DNA of 61,803 nucleotides from Shewanella sp. 1CM18E (GTDB lineage Bacteria > Pseudomonadota > Gammaproteobacteria > Enterobacterales > Shewanellaceae). The translations under genes were made by a program, and so were the position numbers. This document shows, piece by piece, positions 7,902-16,605 of this stretch. Position 1 is the stretch's first letter; the number at the start of each line of letters is the position of its first letter. Location: the NCBI RefSeq assembly GCF_023161665.1, contig NZ_JALNTW010000022.1:1-61803 (forward strand), in the 5' to 3' direction. The notes under the pieces were generated by a model. That model did not search any database, was not told the DNA's origin, and worked only from the letters and a program-made list of their open reading frames with translations.

Positions 7902-10900
7902 TGTACGCAGAGCTACACGCTATTTCAAACTACAGTTTTTTAAGAGGCGCTTCTCACCCTCATGAGCTGGTGGAGCAAGCGGCGAAACTTGGTTACAGCG
8001 CAATTGCGATTACAGACGAATGTTCGTTTGCAGGCATAGTAAAAGCCCATGAAGCGGCTAAGAAGCATCAAATCCGCTTATTGGTTGGTGCGGAGTTTCG
8101 TTTAGCTGAAGGTGTATTCGTATTCTTAGCTAAAAATCGCAAAGGTTACGGACAGATTAGTCAGCTTATAACCTCTTCGCGTCGTCGAGCAGAAAAAGGC
8201 GCTTATCAACTGCAATTTACTGAGCTTTTAGATGGGTTAGATGAGTGTATTTTATTGTGGAAGCCGCAGCCTCTTGAGCCTGAGCTAGATACAAGAGTGC
8301 AGATCGAAGATCAGTTACAGGCATATCAAGCGCAGTGTTTGACAGTTGGTTTGGCGTTAGTTTCAGCATTTGCTAATCGTTGCTATTTGCTCATGGAGCG
8401 GAGCTTGCTGGCTGGTGAAGCATTAAAGCTGCAATTATGGCAAAAACTCGCAGAGCATTTACAGATTGAATGCGTGGCAGCGGGTAATGTACGCATGCAT
8501 TGTGAGCAGCGACAAAAGCTGCAAGATGTGTTGACTTGCATCCGTTATGGCACGCAATTAGAGCATGCTGGAGCGCTGTTACTTGCGAACACTGAAACGG
8601 CATTAAAACCGTTAAATGCCATTGCTAAGCGTTATTCTAAGGCTTGGATTGATAACAGCTTAGTGATAGCAAAACAGTGTGAATTTAGTTTAGATGAGTT
8701 GAGATATGAATACCCAAGTGAAGTGGTTCCTAGTCATTTAACTGCGAGTGAGTATTTAGCCCAAGAAGTCGAAAAAGGGGCTACTTGGCGTTTTAATAAT
8801 GAGGTGCCTAAAGCCGTTAAACTGCAATATGTAAAAGAGCTGCAGTTAATTAAAGATATGCAGTACGAGTATTTCTTTTTAACCATTTACGACATAGTTC
8901 AGTTTGCTAAATCACAACATATTTTGCATCAAGGCCGCGGCTCTGCCGCAAACTCTGTGGTGTGTTATTGCTTGGGGATCACCGAAGTTGACCCAACCAA
9001 AGTCAATATGCTTTTTGAACGTTTTGTGTCAAAAGAGCGTGATGAGCCGCCTGATATTGATGTGGATTTTGAGCATGAGCGCCGTGAAGAGATCATCCAA
9101 TATATCTATAGCAAGTATGGCCGTGAGCGCGCAGCCCTTGCTGCTACGGTGATTAGCTATCGTTTCAAAAGTGCCATGGGTGATGTGGGCAAAGCGCTTG
9201 GCATTGATAGGCAACATATTGAGCATATACTGCACAGTGTCGATAGGCGCGATAGTGAGTTTGATTGGCTAAGTCAGTTAGAGGCTAAAGGCTTGGTGCC
9301 AAAAGAGGGAATTGGTCAGTATTTATTGCCCTTGGTGCAGGAGATCTTAGGTTTTCCGCGGCATTTGTCTCAGCATGTGGGCGGATTTATTATTTCATCT
9401 GGGCCATTAAGTGAGTTAGTGCCAGTTGAGAATGCTGCAATGGCAGATAGGACGGTTATTCAGTGGGATAAAGACGATTTAGAAAGCTTAGGCTTGCTGA
9501 AAGTCGATGTGTTGGCTTTAGGCATGCTAACAGCTATTCGAAAATGTTTTGAGCTTATTACTCAGACCCACTCTCAGACTCAGGCACAGTCCAATACTCA
9601 AAACCAAACTTACGATAATCTTTCACTGCAAAACCGTCATAGCTTAGATAATAGTTTAGAGCCTTACCAAACTCAGCAAGTTAAACCATTTTCAATGGCG
9701 GATATTTGTTGGGAGCAAGCCGAGGTGTACCAAATGTTGCAACGAGGCGACAGCATTGGCGTATTTCAAGTGGAGTCAAGGGCACAAACCTCAATGCTGC
9801 CAAGGCTTAAACCTAAGTGTTATTACGATTTAGTGGTGCAAATAGCGATTGTTCGTCCGGGCCCTATCCAAGGTGATATGGTGCATCCTTACTTAAGGCG
9901 TCGAGACGGCTTAGAACAGGTAAGTTACCCAAGTGCTGAAGTTGAAGCGGTATTATCTCGCACTATGGGGGTGCCGATTTTTCAGGAGCAAGTGATTCAA
10001 TTAGCTATGGTCGCAGCAGGATTTTCCGGCGGCGAAGCCGATAAATTAAGGCGAGCAATGGCCAGTTGGAAACGTTCTGGTGAGCTGCAACAGTTTGAAA
10101 CTAAGCTGTTAAACGGTATGCAAAGTCGGGGGTATTCAACAGAGTTTGCCGAGCAAATTTACCGGCAAATAAAAGGTTTCGGCGAGTATGGTTTTCCTGA
10201 GTCACATTCTGCAAGTTTTGCGCTACTTGCTTATGTTTCAGCGTATTTGAAATATCACTATCCGGCGGCATTTTGCTGCGCTTTATTAAATAGTCAGCCA
10301 ATGGGGTTTTATAGCCCATCACAGTTAATTCAAGATGTGAAACGCCATGGGGTAAATGTTTTGCCGGTGTGTGTTAATCAAAGTCAGTGGCAGCATACCT
10401 TAGAGTCTAATGAACATGGTGAGCAGCAGTTACGTTTAGGCTTTAGATTAGTAAAAGGACTCAATCAAAAAGAGTGTGCTCGCCTTGTAGAGGTAAGGCC
10501 TAAACAGGGATTTCATCAGCTTGAGCAGATCTATCAACTAGGGATTGCTTGCCATGAACTTGAAACCTTGGCGAGTGCGAATGCGTTTGTAACCCTTGCA
10601 GGGCATAGGCACCAAGTTCGTTGGCAGTTGTCGGCTTGTCAGCAAAGTTTACCTCTTTTTGCAGAGGATGAGCTTAATCAACTGGATAGAGTAAAAGGTG
10701 CTCAAGATAAATCGCATCAATCACCTAATAGCGAGTTAATACAAGATGGCTCTAAGCAACGAGCGCACACGATTAAGCATATCCAGGTTGAACGAGAGTC
10801 GACTCCTAAGCTGGCACCACCTACGGCTGCAGAGTCGATGCAAGCAGATTATGCTTATACAGGCATGACACTAGGCGAGCACCCGATGGCAATGCTTAGA

Positions 10901-11257
10901 GCAAGATCTCGTTTAGCTCGCTCTTGCTTGCATAACTGCATCACTGCAGAAGCGCTTGAGGGGTGTCGTAGTGGTCAAGTTGTTACAGTTGCTGGATTAG
11001 TTGTTGGTCGGCAGCGGCCAAGTACTGCATCAGGCGTGACTTTTATTACATTAGAAGATGAAACCGGAAATGTTAATCTTGTAGTGTGGAGCGCAACGGC
11101 TCGATCGCAGCGACAAGCGTATTTAGTTTCAAAGATTATGAAAGTCAGTGGTGTGTTAGAGCGGCAATCTGGAGTGACTCATGTGGTTGCCGGAAAACTC
11201 GAAGATATTTCTCACGAACTTGATAAATTGTCTGTTCGTTCCCGTGATTTTCACTAA
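7901..11257 (+). CDS. dnaE2: Error-prone DNA polymerase III alpha subunit DnaE2
   Basis: A 1118-residue C-family polymerase that performs damage-induced translesion synthesis. It begins with a PHP domain (YAELHAISNYSFLRGASHP), followed by the polymerase core with GRGSAANS (from about residue 345) and the catalytic PDIDVDF motif (aspartates about 385 and 387), a third acidic site in LKVDVLALG (about 535), and a C-terminal OB domain (QVVTVAGLVVGRQRPSTASG). The start used is the ATG at 7901 that overlaps the imuB stop; an upstream in-frame start at 7847 would lie inside imuB. Two Gln/Ser/Thr-rich insertions, about 556-598 and 925-970, make it longer than most DnaE2 proteins. Confidence 0.94.
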   Translation: MYAELHAISNYSFLRGASHPHELVEQAAKLGYSAIAITDECSFAGIVKAHEAAKKHQIRLLVGAEFRLAEGVFVFLAKNRKGYGQISQLITSSRRRAEKGAYQLQFTELLDGLDECILLWKPQPLEPELDTRVQIEDQLQAYQAQCLTVGLALVSAFANRCYLLMERSLLAGEALKLQLWQKLAEHLQIECVAAGNVRMHCEQRQKLQDVLTCIRYGTQLEHAGALLLANTETALKPLNAIAKRYSKAWIDNSLVIAKQCEFSLDELRYEYPSEVVPSHLTASEYLAQEVEKGATWRFNNEVPKAVKLQYVKELQLIKDMQYEYFFLTIYDIVQFAKSQHILHQGRGSAANSVVCYCLGITEVDPTKVNMLFERFVSKERDEPPDIDVDFEHERREEIIQYIYSKYGRERAALAATVISYRFKSAMGDVGKALGIDRQHIEHILHSVDRRDSEFDWLSQLEAKGLVPKEGIGQYLLPLVQEILGFPRHLSQHVGGFIISSGPLSELVPVENAAMADRTVIQWDKDDLESLGLLKVDVLALGMLTAIRKCFELITQTHSQTQAQSNTQNQTYDNLSLQNRHSLDNSLEPYQTQQVKPFSMADICWEQAEVYQMLQRGDSIGVFQVESRAQTSMLPRLKPKCYYDLVVQIAIVRPGPIQGDMVHPYLRRRDGLEQVSYPSAEVEAVLSRTMGVPIFQEQVIQLAMVAAGFSGGEADKLRRAMASWKRSGELQQFETKLLNGMQSRGYSTEFAEQIYRQIKGFGEYGFPESHSASFALLAYVSAYLKYHYPAAFCCALLNSQPMGFYSPSQLIQDVKRHGVNVLPVCVNQSQWQHTLESNEHGEQQLRLGFRLVKGLNQKECARLVEVRPKQGFHQLEQIYQLGIACHELETLASANAFVTLAGHRHQVRWQLSACQQSLPLFAEDELNQLDRVKGAQDKSHQSPNSELIQDGSKQRAHTIKHIQVERESTPKLAPPTAAESMQADYAYTGMTLGEHPMAMLRARSRLARSCLHNCITAEALEGCRSGQVVTVAGLVVGRQRPSTASGVTFITLEDETGNVNLVVWSATARSQRQAYLVSKIMKVSGVLERQSGVTHVVAGKLEDISHELDKLSVRSRDFH

Positions 11258-11401
11258 GTATTAACCTAGTGAGTCTGGCCATGATTTTTATGATTAAGCT
11301 TCATTGTCATGTTGAGTAAAAAAGGGCTGGTTAGATGAAGCTTTGGGACATCAGCGCTTTAGGTATATACTGCGGCCGTAATTTATTTAAGAGTCATACC
11401 G

Positions 11402-11917
11402 TTGCAAATTATCCTTTTAACTCATGAGCGCGAAGCGACTCGAGCTACCAATACCGGCAATATTGCGCTGCAGTATGCAGGTGATTATTGTCAGCGCATT
11501 ATTTGGTCTCGGGTGACACCATCACCCTTATTACTTGATAAATTGGCTTTAGCAGATACTGCGATTTTGTTCCCAAAAGAGACTCTTTCTACCGAGACCT
11601 TAGCAACAGAAGTATCGTTAGAAAATACAGACGATGTGCTGACGCAGCAAAGAGAGCTGAAACAGTTACCGGAAACATTAGTCATCATAGATGCGACATG
11701 GCAAGAGGCACGAAAAATGCTGCGTCAAAGCCCTTATTTAAAGGCCGCAGCGCGTTATTGCCTTACGGAAACCACTAAATCAGAATTTACTTTGCGCCGT
11801 AATCAAGTGGAAGGCGGGTTATGTACTGTGGAATGCATTATTGAGCTGTTTAAACAAGCTAATATGAACGCAGAGGCTCAATGTTTACAGGAAGAGTTTC
11901 AGCGTTTCTGCCAGTAA
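11402..11917 (+). CDS. DTW-domain tRNA-uridine aminocarboxypropyltransferase
   Basis: A 171-residue protein carrying IIDATWQEARKMLRQSP, the DTW signature, plus an N-terminal LLTHEREATRATNTG block typical of the family. Characterised members (TapT, TuaA) transfer the 3-amino-3-carboxypropyl group of S-adenosylmethionine to uridine in tRNA, giving acp3U. It begins with TTG; no ATG or GTG lies near the conserved N-terminus and no strong Shine-Dalgarno is seen. This short form has no N-terminal zinc-cysteine cluster, unlike some family members. The downstream stem-loop separates it from the convergent yqfA-like gene. The target tRNA cannot be deduced. Confidence 0.8.
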   Translation: MQIILLTHEREATRATNTGNIALQYAGDYCQRIIWSRVTPSPLLLDKLALADTAILFPKETLSTETLATEVSLENTDDVLTQQRELKQLPETLVIIDATWQEARKMLRQSPYLKAAARYCLTETTKSEFTLRRNQVEGGLCTVECIIELFKQANMNAEAQCLQEEFQRFCQ

Positions 11918-11927
11918 GTTAACTATT

Positions 11928-11952
11928 AATAAGGCGCTGGTAGCGCCTTATT
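11928..11952. terminator. Terminator hairpin between convergent genes
   Basis: An 11-bp stem (11928-11938 with 11942-11952) closes on a GGT loop. It lies between the convergent DTW and hemolysin III genes; the T-run is short, so its efficiency is uncertain. Confidence 0.55.
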
Positions 11953-12033
11953 CTCGAATGAGCCTTTGATGGACGCAGCATTAGGCTTGATGATGCCAAT
12001 CGACCAAGTGCTAATACCGTTAAATTCATACCG

Positions 12034-12729
12034 TTAAATCACAGTAAGATAGATACACAAGAAGTGACACACTGCGCCGGCTAATACAAACAGATGCCAA
12101 ATAGCGTGATTAAACGGGATCTTCTTTGCTACGTAAAATATTACCCCTAAGCTATAAAATAACCCGCCACCTAAAAGCAAATAAAACCCTAGATCTGACA
12201 TATTGGCGATTAAGTCTTGCATCACTGTCACGCATAGCCAACCCATAACAAGGTACAAAATTAAGCTGAACACCTTAAAGCGGCCAATAAACAAGGTTTT
12301 AAATAGCACTCCGCCAATCGCGAGTGACCAAATGGCTATCAAAACCCAATCTGCATCACTACTTGTGAGTGTGATAAGCATTAAAGGCGTATAAGTGCCT
12401 GCAATCAAAAGGTAAATCGCGCAGTGATCGGCAATCTTCAATCTGTGCTTTAAAAGCGGTGATGTGGCGCTGTGATAAAGGGTAGAGCAAAGAAATAATA
12501 AGATGAAGCTCGCGCAGTAAACCACCACACCTGTTAATTGAACAAAGCTAAGGTGGTCATATCCTTTTAGCAAGCACAAAAGTAGCCCAATAATACCAAT
12601 CGCGACGCCAAGACCATGGCTAATACTGTTGGCCAATTCTTCTTTAGCGCAGTAACTCGCTTGAGTGATCTGCTTCGCTGCTACTTGAGGTGTTTGCTTG
12701 TTTGATACTGTCGCTTGCTCTACTGCCAT
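12034..12729 (-). CDS. trhA: Hemolysin III / TrhA family membrane protein
   Basis: A 231-residue inner-membrane protein with seven predicted helices of the PAQR/hemolysin III group (YqfA/TrhA in E. coli). The family motifs are visible: ANSISHGLGVAIGIIGL at the start of helix 1, STLYHS after helix 2, and a C-terminal NHAIWHLFVLAGAVCHF in which the histidines would bind metal. E. coli TrhA has been linked to membrane-energy homeostasis, and the hemolysin name is historical. A Gln/Thr-rich cytoplasmic N-terminus of about 25 residues precedes the domain. It appears to be a single-gene unit. Confidence 0.82.
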   Translation of the reverse strand: MAVEQATVSNKQTPQVAAKQITQASYCAKEELANSISHGLGVAIGIIGLLLCLLKGYDHLSFVQLTGVVVYCASFILLFLCSTLYHSATSPLLKHRLKIADHCAIYLLIAGTYTPLMLITLTSSDADWVLIAIWSLAIGGVLFKTLFIGRFKVFSLILYLVMGWLCVTVMQDLIANMSDLGFYLLLGGGLFYSLGVIFYVAKKIPFNHAIWHLFVLAGAVCHFLCIYLTVI

Positions 12730-13008
12730 CGTATAAAAGACTTCTGGTTAGACCACAATTAGGGGCAGTGTAACAGCTTTGATTTGAAAAGCTATCGCTT
12801 TAGCTAACACGTGTACGCTAAAATTTTTTGTGATAACTCATAACTCCTCATTCGCGGTAGGGAACTTATATTAATAAGTTTGTTCTAAACTATCGTTAAA
12901 TGAGAGACTCCGGCTATATAACGTTTAGAGCCAGTAACAATAGCAAATACATAGTGCTAAATAGGATTTAAAACAGCAATAGGGATAACTCAAGGATGTA
13001 CACAAGGA

Positions 13009-14157
13009 ATGTCAGACCACACTAGCTGTAACCCAGCTTGCAAAAATAACCGTCAAAATGGCCTAGGAGAAAACAGCCTAAGCAATTCAAAGCAAGCTGG
13101 TATATTTACAGCGCATAATCGTAGTGAAAACGCACTTGATAATGACGATAAGCTGATAACGGTATTTTATGGCGTTAATCGCATTAATGCCATCAATTCG
13201 ACAGATGCTAGTATTCAAACCGAGCTTTTTCCCCATAGCCCGTTTGTTGCGAACTTATTAGACGCAATTCCCAATAGTCACAGTGATAGCCATAGTCATC
13301 GCAAAAGTCCTGTTAGTGCTTGCGGCAATTCAGGCTTTTACTCAGCACTTACCCAGGCACGAATATTTTGGACGCTTATTGCGGTATTACTACTGCATAT
13401 TATTTTGATTGTGTTGGTTAATTATTTTTGGAATGTCTCTGAGCAAACCAAGCCAAAAGAGTCCGTAGCAGCGATACAATCTTACTTGTACGTTGCACCT
13501 TTAGATAAAACCATTTTACAGACTGAACACTCACAAATTGAAATGGAGACTGAAAAAACAATTAAAGCTGAAGCAGACGAGCTTGAAAGGGTTAACACAG
13601 TAGACAATGTTACAGTGGCATCAACGAAACAGGCCTCTACAATAAAAGCTAAGCCAGATACTAAACCTGCAGAGGATTTAGCACCGAAAATGCATGATAA
13701 AATTAAAGAGATTCAGCCTGAAAAAGCGACTGAAACCGCTGAATATAAAACAGATAAAATCCAAAGTAACAACTTAAATCATACCTCAGTTACCAGTGGC
13801 TATACCCAGTCTTATTTGCAGCGACAGCGAGTGAATCAGCTCGATGAATTAGTGGCAAACAGTGCAGCCCAATATACTCAAAAACGCTCATTAAGCGAAA
13901 TGGATGGCGATATGCAAGAGCTGATATTTTTACAGGAGGATGAGTACAGTAAAATTATCACCACTCAGCATAGATTAGACCCTAATAGAGTTGTAAAACA
14001 CGGTGATGATTGCTACCGGGTTGTCAAAAATGGCAACCAAATTAACCCCTATGCAGAAAACCTTGGATATTGGTTTAATTGCGGAGAAGATAAAGTCAAA
14101 AAAGCGATGAATGAGAGTATAGATAAACGGCTAGAGCAGCGAATGATAAGCCGTTAA
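13009..14157 (+). CDS. Unrecognised single-span membrane protein with TonB-like topology
   Basis: A 382-residue protein I cannot assign. It has a polar, Asn/Ser-rich cytoplasmic part (1-118), one strong hydrophobic helix (119-141, IFWTLIAVLLLHIILIVLV), a charged Glu/Lys/Thr-rich linker (about 145-265) and a compact C-terminal domain (about 270-382) containing two cysteines, CYRVVKNGNQINPYAENLGYW and FNCG, that could form a disulfide if periplasmic. The layout resembles TonB- or TolA-type envelope-spanning proteins but no TonB C-terminal motif is visible. It begins at an ATG with AGGA close upstream. It lies alone between divergent trhA and the thiamine operon. Confidence 0.55.
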   Translation: MSDHTSCNPACKNNRQNGLGENSLSNSKQAGIFTAHNRSENALDNDDKLITVFYGVNRINAINSTDASIQTELFPHSPFVANLLDAIPNSHSDSHSHRKSPVSACGNSGFYSALTQARIFWTLIAVLLLHIILIVLVNYFWNVSEQTKPKESVAAIQSYLYVAPLDKTILQTEHSQIEMETEKTIKAEADELERVNTVDNVTVASTKQASTIKAKPDTKPAEDLAPKMHDKIKEIQPEKATETAEYKTDKIQSNNLNHTSVTSGYTQSYLQRQRVNQLDELVANSAAQYTQKRSLSEMDGDMQELIFLQEDEYSKIITTQHRLDPNRVVKHGDDCYRVVKNGNQINPYAENLGYWFNCGEDKVKKAMNESIDKRLEQRMISR

Positions 14158-14327
14158 CGTGTAAATTTAGAATACTAATAAGCAAGGTTTATTGGACATA
14201 GTTGACTGATTAATATTCGCGTTAGTAGACAAATTTTGTGGTGAATTTAATTTTAGTTATTAAATTTCAGTTAGTTGAAGAACAAAATTTTTGTTATCAA
14301 CTTCTGGTCTAATAACTTTTTAAGCTC

Positions 14328-14357
14328 TTGTATCTTACCTGCGGATAGGTCTATACT
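14328..14357 (+). promoter_or_regulatory. Promoter of the thiamine operon
   Basis: TTGTAT (14328-14333) and TATACT (14352-14357) are spaced by 18 bases and sit immediately before the TPP aptamer, as expected for a transcript that begins just upstream of the riboswitch. Confidence 0.6.
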
Positions 14358-14367
14358 GCCAGTTCAT

Positions 14368-14449
14368 CTTGTCGGAGTGCCATATGGCTGAGACCGTTAA
14401 TTCGGGATCCGTTGAACCTGATCAGGCTAGAACCTGCGAAGGAAACAAG
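14368..14449 (+). promoter_or_regulatory. TPP riboswitch (THI element)
   Basis: The aptamer is nearly complete: closing helix CTTGT/ACAAG (14368-14372 with 14445-14449), the conserved CTGAGA (14388-14393), GAACCTGATCAGG (14414-14426) and the GCGAAGGAAAC segment. It precedes thiC and will lower expression of the operon when thiamine pyrophosphate is abundant. Between the aptamer and thiC, CTCATTTT (14554-14561) can pair with AAAGTGAG (14591-14598), which holds the likely ribosome site, so translational control is plausible. The rest of 14158-14605 holds only this leader and no gene. Confidence 0.96.
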
Positions 14450-14605
14450 CGAAATAACTGCATAAAATGACTTTATAATAAGCAAAAGCAGCATTTCGGT
14501 GGTTACGTGTAACTGGTGTTTTATCACCTGTTATATGTTCAACTTTTCACATTCTCATTTTCTCCTGGCAAGCAACTTCATTTCTTACAAAAAGTGAGTT
14601 TGCTA

Positions 14606-16603
14606 ATGTCAAATCGTCGCGAAACCCGTGCTCAAGCACAACAGTTTATTGATAACCTAAAACCACTACAGCACCCTAATTCAGAAAAGATCTATCTTGA
14701 AGGCAGCCGTACGGATCTTAAAGTCGGTATGCGCCAAATCCACCAAGCCGATACCTTGATTGGTGGTGATGAACAAAACCCTGTTTTTGAAGCTAATCCA
14801 CCATTAAAAGTGTATGACTGCGCTGGTGCTTATTCAGATCCTGATGCAGAGATTGATGTGCGTAAAGGTCTTGAAAAATTTCGTGAAAATTGGATTGAAG
14901 AGCGCGGCGACACTGAGCAATTACAAGGAGCAAGCTCAGGTTTTACTCAGCAACGTCTTGCCGATGATGGTTTAGATCACTTACGTTTTGAGTCTTTATT
15001 ACCGCCACGCCGTGCAAAAGAGGGCAAGCGTGTTACCCAGTTGCATTACGCTCGCCAAGGTATCATCACCCCAGAGATGGAATACATTGCCATCCGTGAA
15101 AACATGGCCAAATCTGAAGTCACAGATCCCATTCTTACCCAAAAAGATAAAGGTGAAAGCTTTGGTGCAGTGATTGGTGAGCCGATCACTCCAGAGTTTG
15201 TAAGACAAGAAATCGCCCGCGGCCGCGCGATTATCCCGCTGAATATTAACCACCCTGAAGCTGAGCCAATGATTATCGGGCGTAACTTTTTGGTGAAAGT
15301 AAATGCCAATATCGGTAACTCAGCAGTGACCTCATCGATTGAAGAAGAAGTTGAAAAGCTCGTTTGGTCTACCCGTTGGGGGGCAGACACGGTAATGGAC
15401 TTATCTACCGGTCGTTATATTCACGAGACCCGGGAATGGATCATTCGTAACTCTCCGGTACCTATTGGTACGGTTCCTATCTATCAAGCGCTAGAGAAAG
15501 TGAATGGCGTTGCTGAAGATCTTAACTGGGAAACATTCCGCGATACGTTAATTGAACAGGCCGAGCAGGGCGTCGATTACTTTACGATTCATGCCGGCGT
15601 CTTGCTGCGTTATGTGCCGATGACGGCTAAACGCTTGACCGGCATTGTGTCGCGTGGTGGCTCTATCATGGCGAAGTGGTGTTTATCGCACCATAAAGAA
15701 AATTTTCTTTATGAAAACTTCAGAGAGATCTGTGAGATCTGCGCAGCTTATGATGTTTCGCTGTCATTAGGGGATGGTATGCGCCCGGGATCAATTGCCG
15801 ATGCCAATGATGAAGCGCAATTCTCTGAGCTAGAAACCTTAGGCGAGCTGGTGAAAATTGCTTGGGAATATGACGTGCAGACCATTATTGAAGGTCCGGG
15901 TCATATTCCAATGAATCTTATTAAAGAGAATATGGATAAACAGCTTGAGGCTTGTGATGAGGCGCCGTTCTACACCTTAGGCCCGCAAACGACCGATATT
16001 GCGCCAGGTTACGATCATTTTACCTCAGGTATTGGCGCGGCAATGATTGCTTGGTATGGCTGCGCAATGCTGTGTTATGTCACGCCTAAAGAGCATTTAG
16101 GCCTGCCAAACAAAGAAGATGTTAAACAAGGATTGATTGCCTACAAGATTGCTGCTCATGCAGGTGATGTGGCAAAAGGCCACCCAAGCGCACAAATTCG
16201 CGATAACGCGCTATCAAAGGCGCGTTTTGAGTTCCGCTGGGAGGACCAATACAACCTAGGTTTAGATCCTGAAACTGCCCGTGCTTATCACGATGAATCA
16301 CTACCGCAAGAGTCGGCAAAAGTGGCTCATTTTTGCTCTATGTGTGGCCCTAAGTTTTGCTCGATGAAAATTACCCAAGAAGTACGCGATTATGCCGCAG
16401 CTCAGGAGAGAGATGCTGAGTCAAAAGCGATTGATATCAAATCTGCTGCTGAGTATGAATCCTATGGGGCTATAGAAAGCTCAAAGCTTGCTGCTGAAAA
16501 GGCTCAAGGAATGGCGCAAATGTCTGCTGAGTTTAAAGCTAAAGGCGCTGAACTTTACCATGAAGCAAGCCATAAACAGCCTGATGTAGCACTAGAGGAT
16601 TAA
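14606..16603 (+). CDS. thiC: Phosphomethylpyrimidine synthase ThiC
   Basis: A 665-residue radical-SAM enzyme that converts aminoimidazole ribotide to hydroxymethylpyrimidine phosphate. The C-terminal cluster motif CSMCGPKFC (Cx2Cx4C) that binds the [4Fe-4S] cluster is intact, as are FTIHAGVLLRYVPMTAKRLTGIVSRGGS and MRPGSIADANDEAQ. The frame is open from a GTG at 14516, but that region belongs to the riboswitch leader; the ATG at 14606 begins the conserved MSNRRETRAQAQ and has GTGAG upstream. It heads the operon, and thiDE starts two bases after its stop codon. Confidence 0.97.
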   Translation: MSNRRETRAQAQQFIDNLKPLQHPNSEKIYLEGSRTDLKVGMRQIHQADTLIGGDEQNPVFEANPPLKVYDCAGAYSDPDAEIDVRKGLEKFRENWIEERGDTEQLQGASSGFTQQRLADDGLDHLRFESLLPPRRAKEGKRVTQLHYARQGIITPEMEYIAIRENMAKSEVTDPILTQKDKGESFGAVIGEPITPEFVRQEIARGRAIIPLNINHPEAEPMIIGRNFLVKVNANIGNSAVTSSIEEEVEKLVWSTRWGADTVMDLSTGRYIHETREWIIRNSPVPIGTVPIYQALEKVNGVAEDLNWETFRDTLIEQAEQGVDYFTIHAGVLLRYVPMTAKRLTGIVSRGGSIMAKWCLSHHKENFLYENFREICEICAAYDVSLSLGDGMRPGSIADANDEAQFSELETLGELVKIAWEYDVQTIIEGPGHIPMNLIKENMDKQLEACDEAPFYTLGPQTTDIAPGYDHFTSGIGAAMIAWYGCAMLCYVTPKEHLGLPNKEDVKQGLIAYKIAAHAGDVAKGHPSAQIRDNALSKARFEFRWEDQYNLGLDPETARAYHDESLPQESAKVAHFCSMCGPKFCSMKITQEVRDYAAAQERDAESKAIDIKSAAEYESYGAIESSKLAAEKAQGMAQMSAEFKAKGAELYHEASHKQPDVALED

Positions 16604-16605
16604 CC

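Noticed and set aside
15046..15390. Antisense frames of 84 and 114 codons inside thiC
   Set aside because: thiC is unambiguous across the region, and these frames lack start signals.
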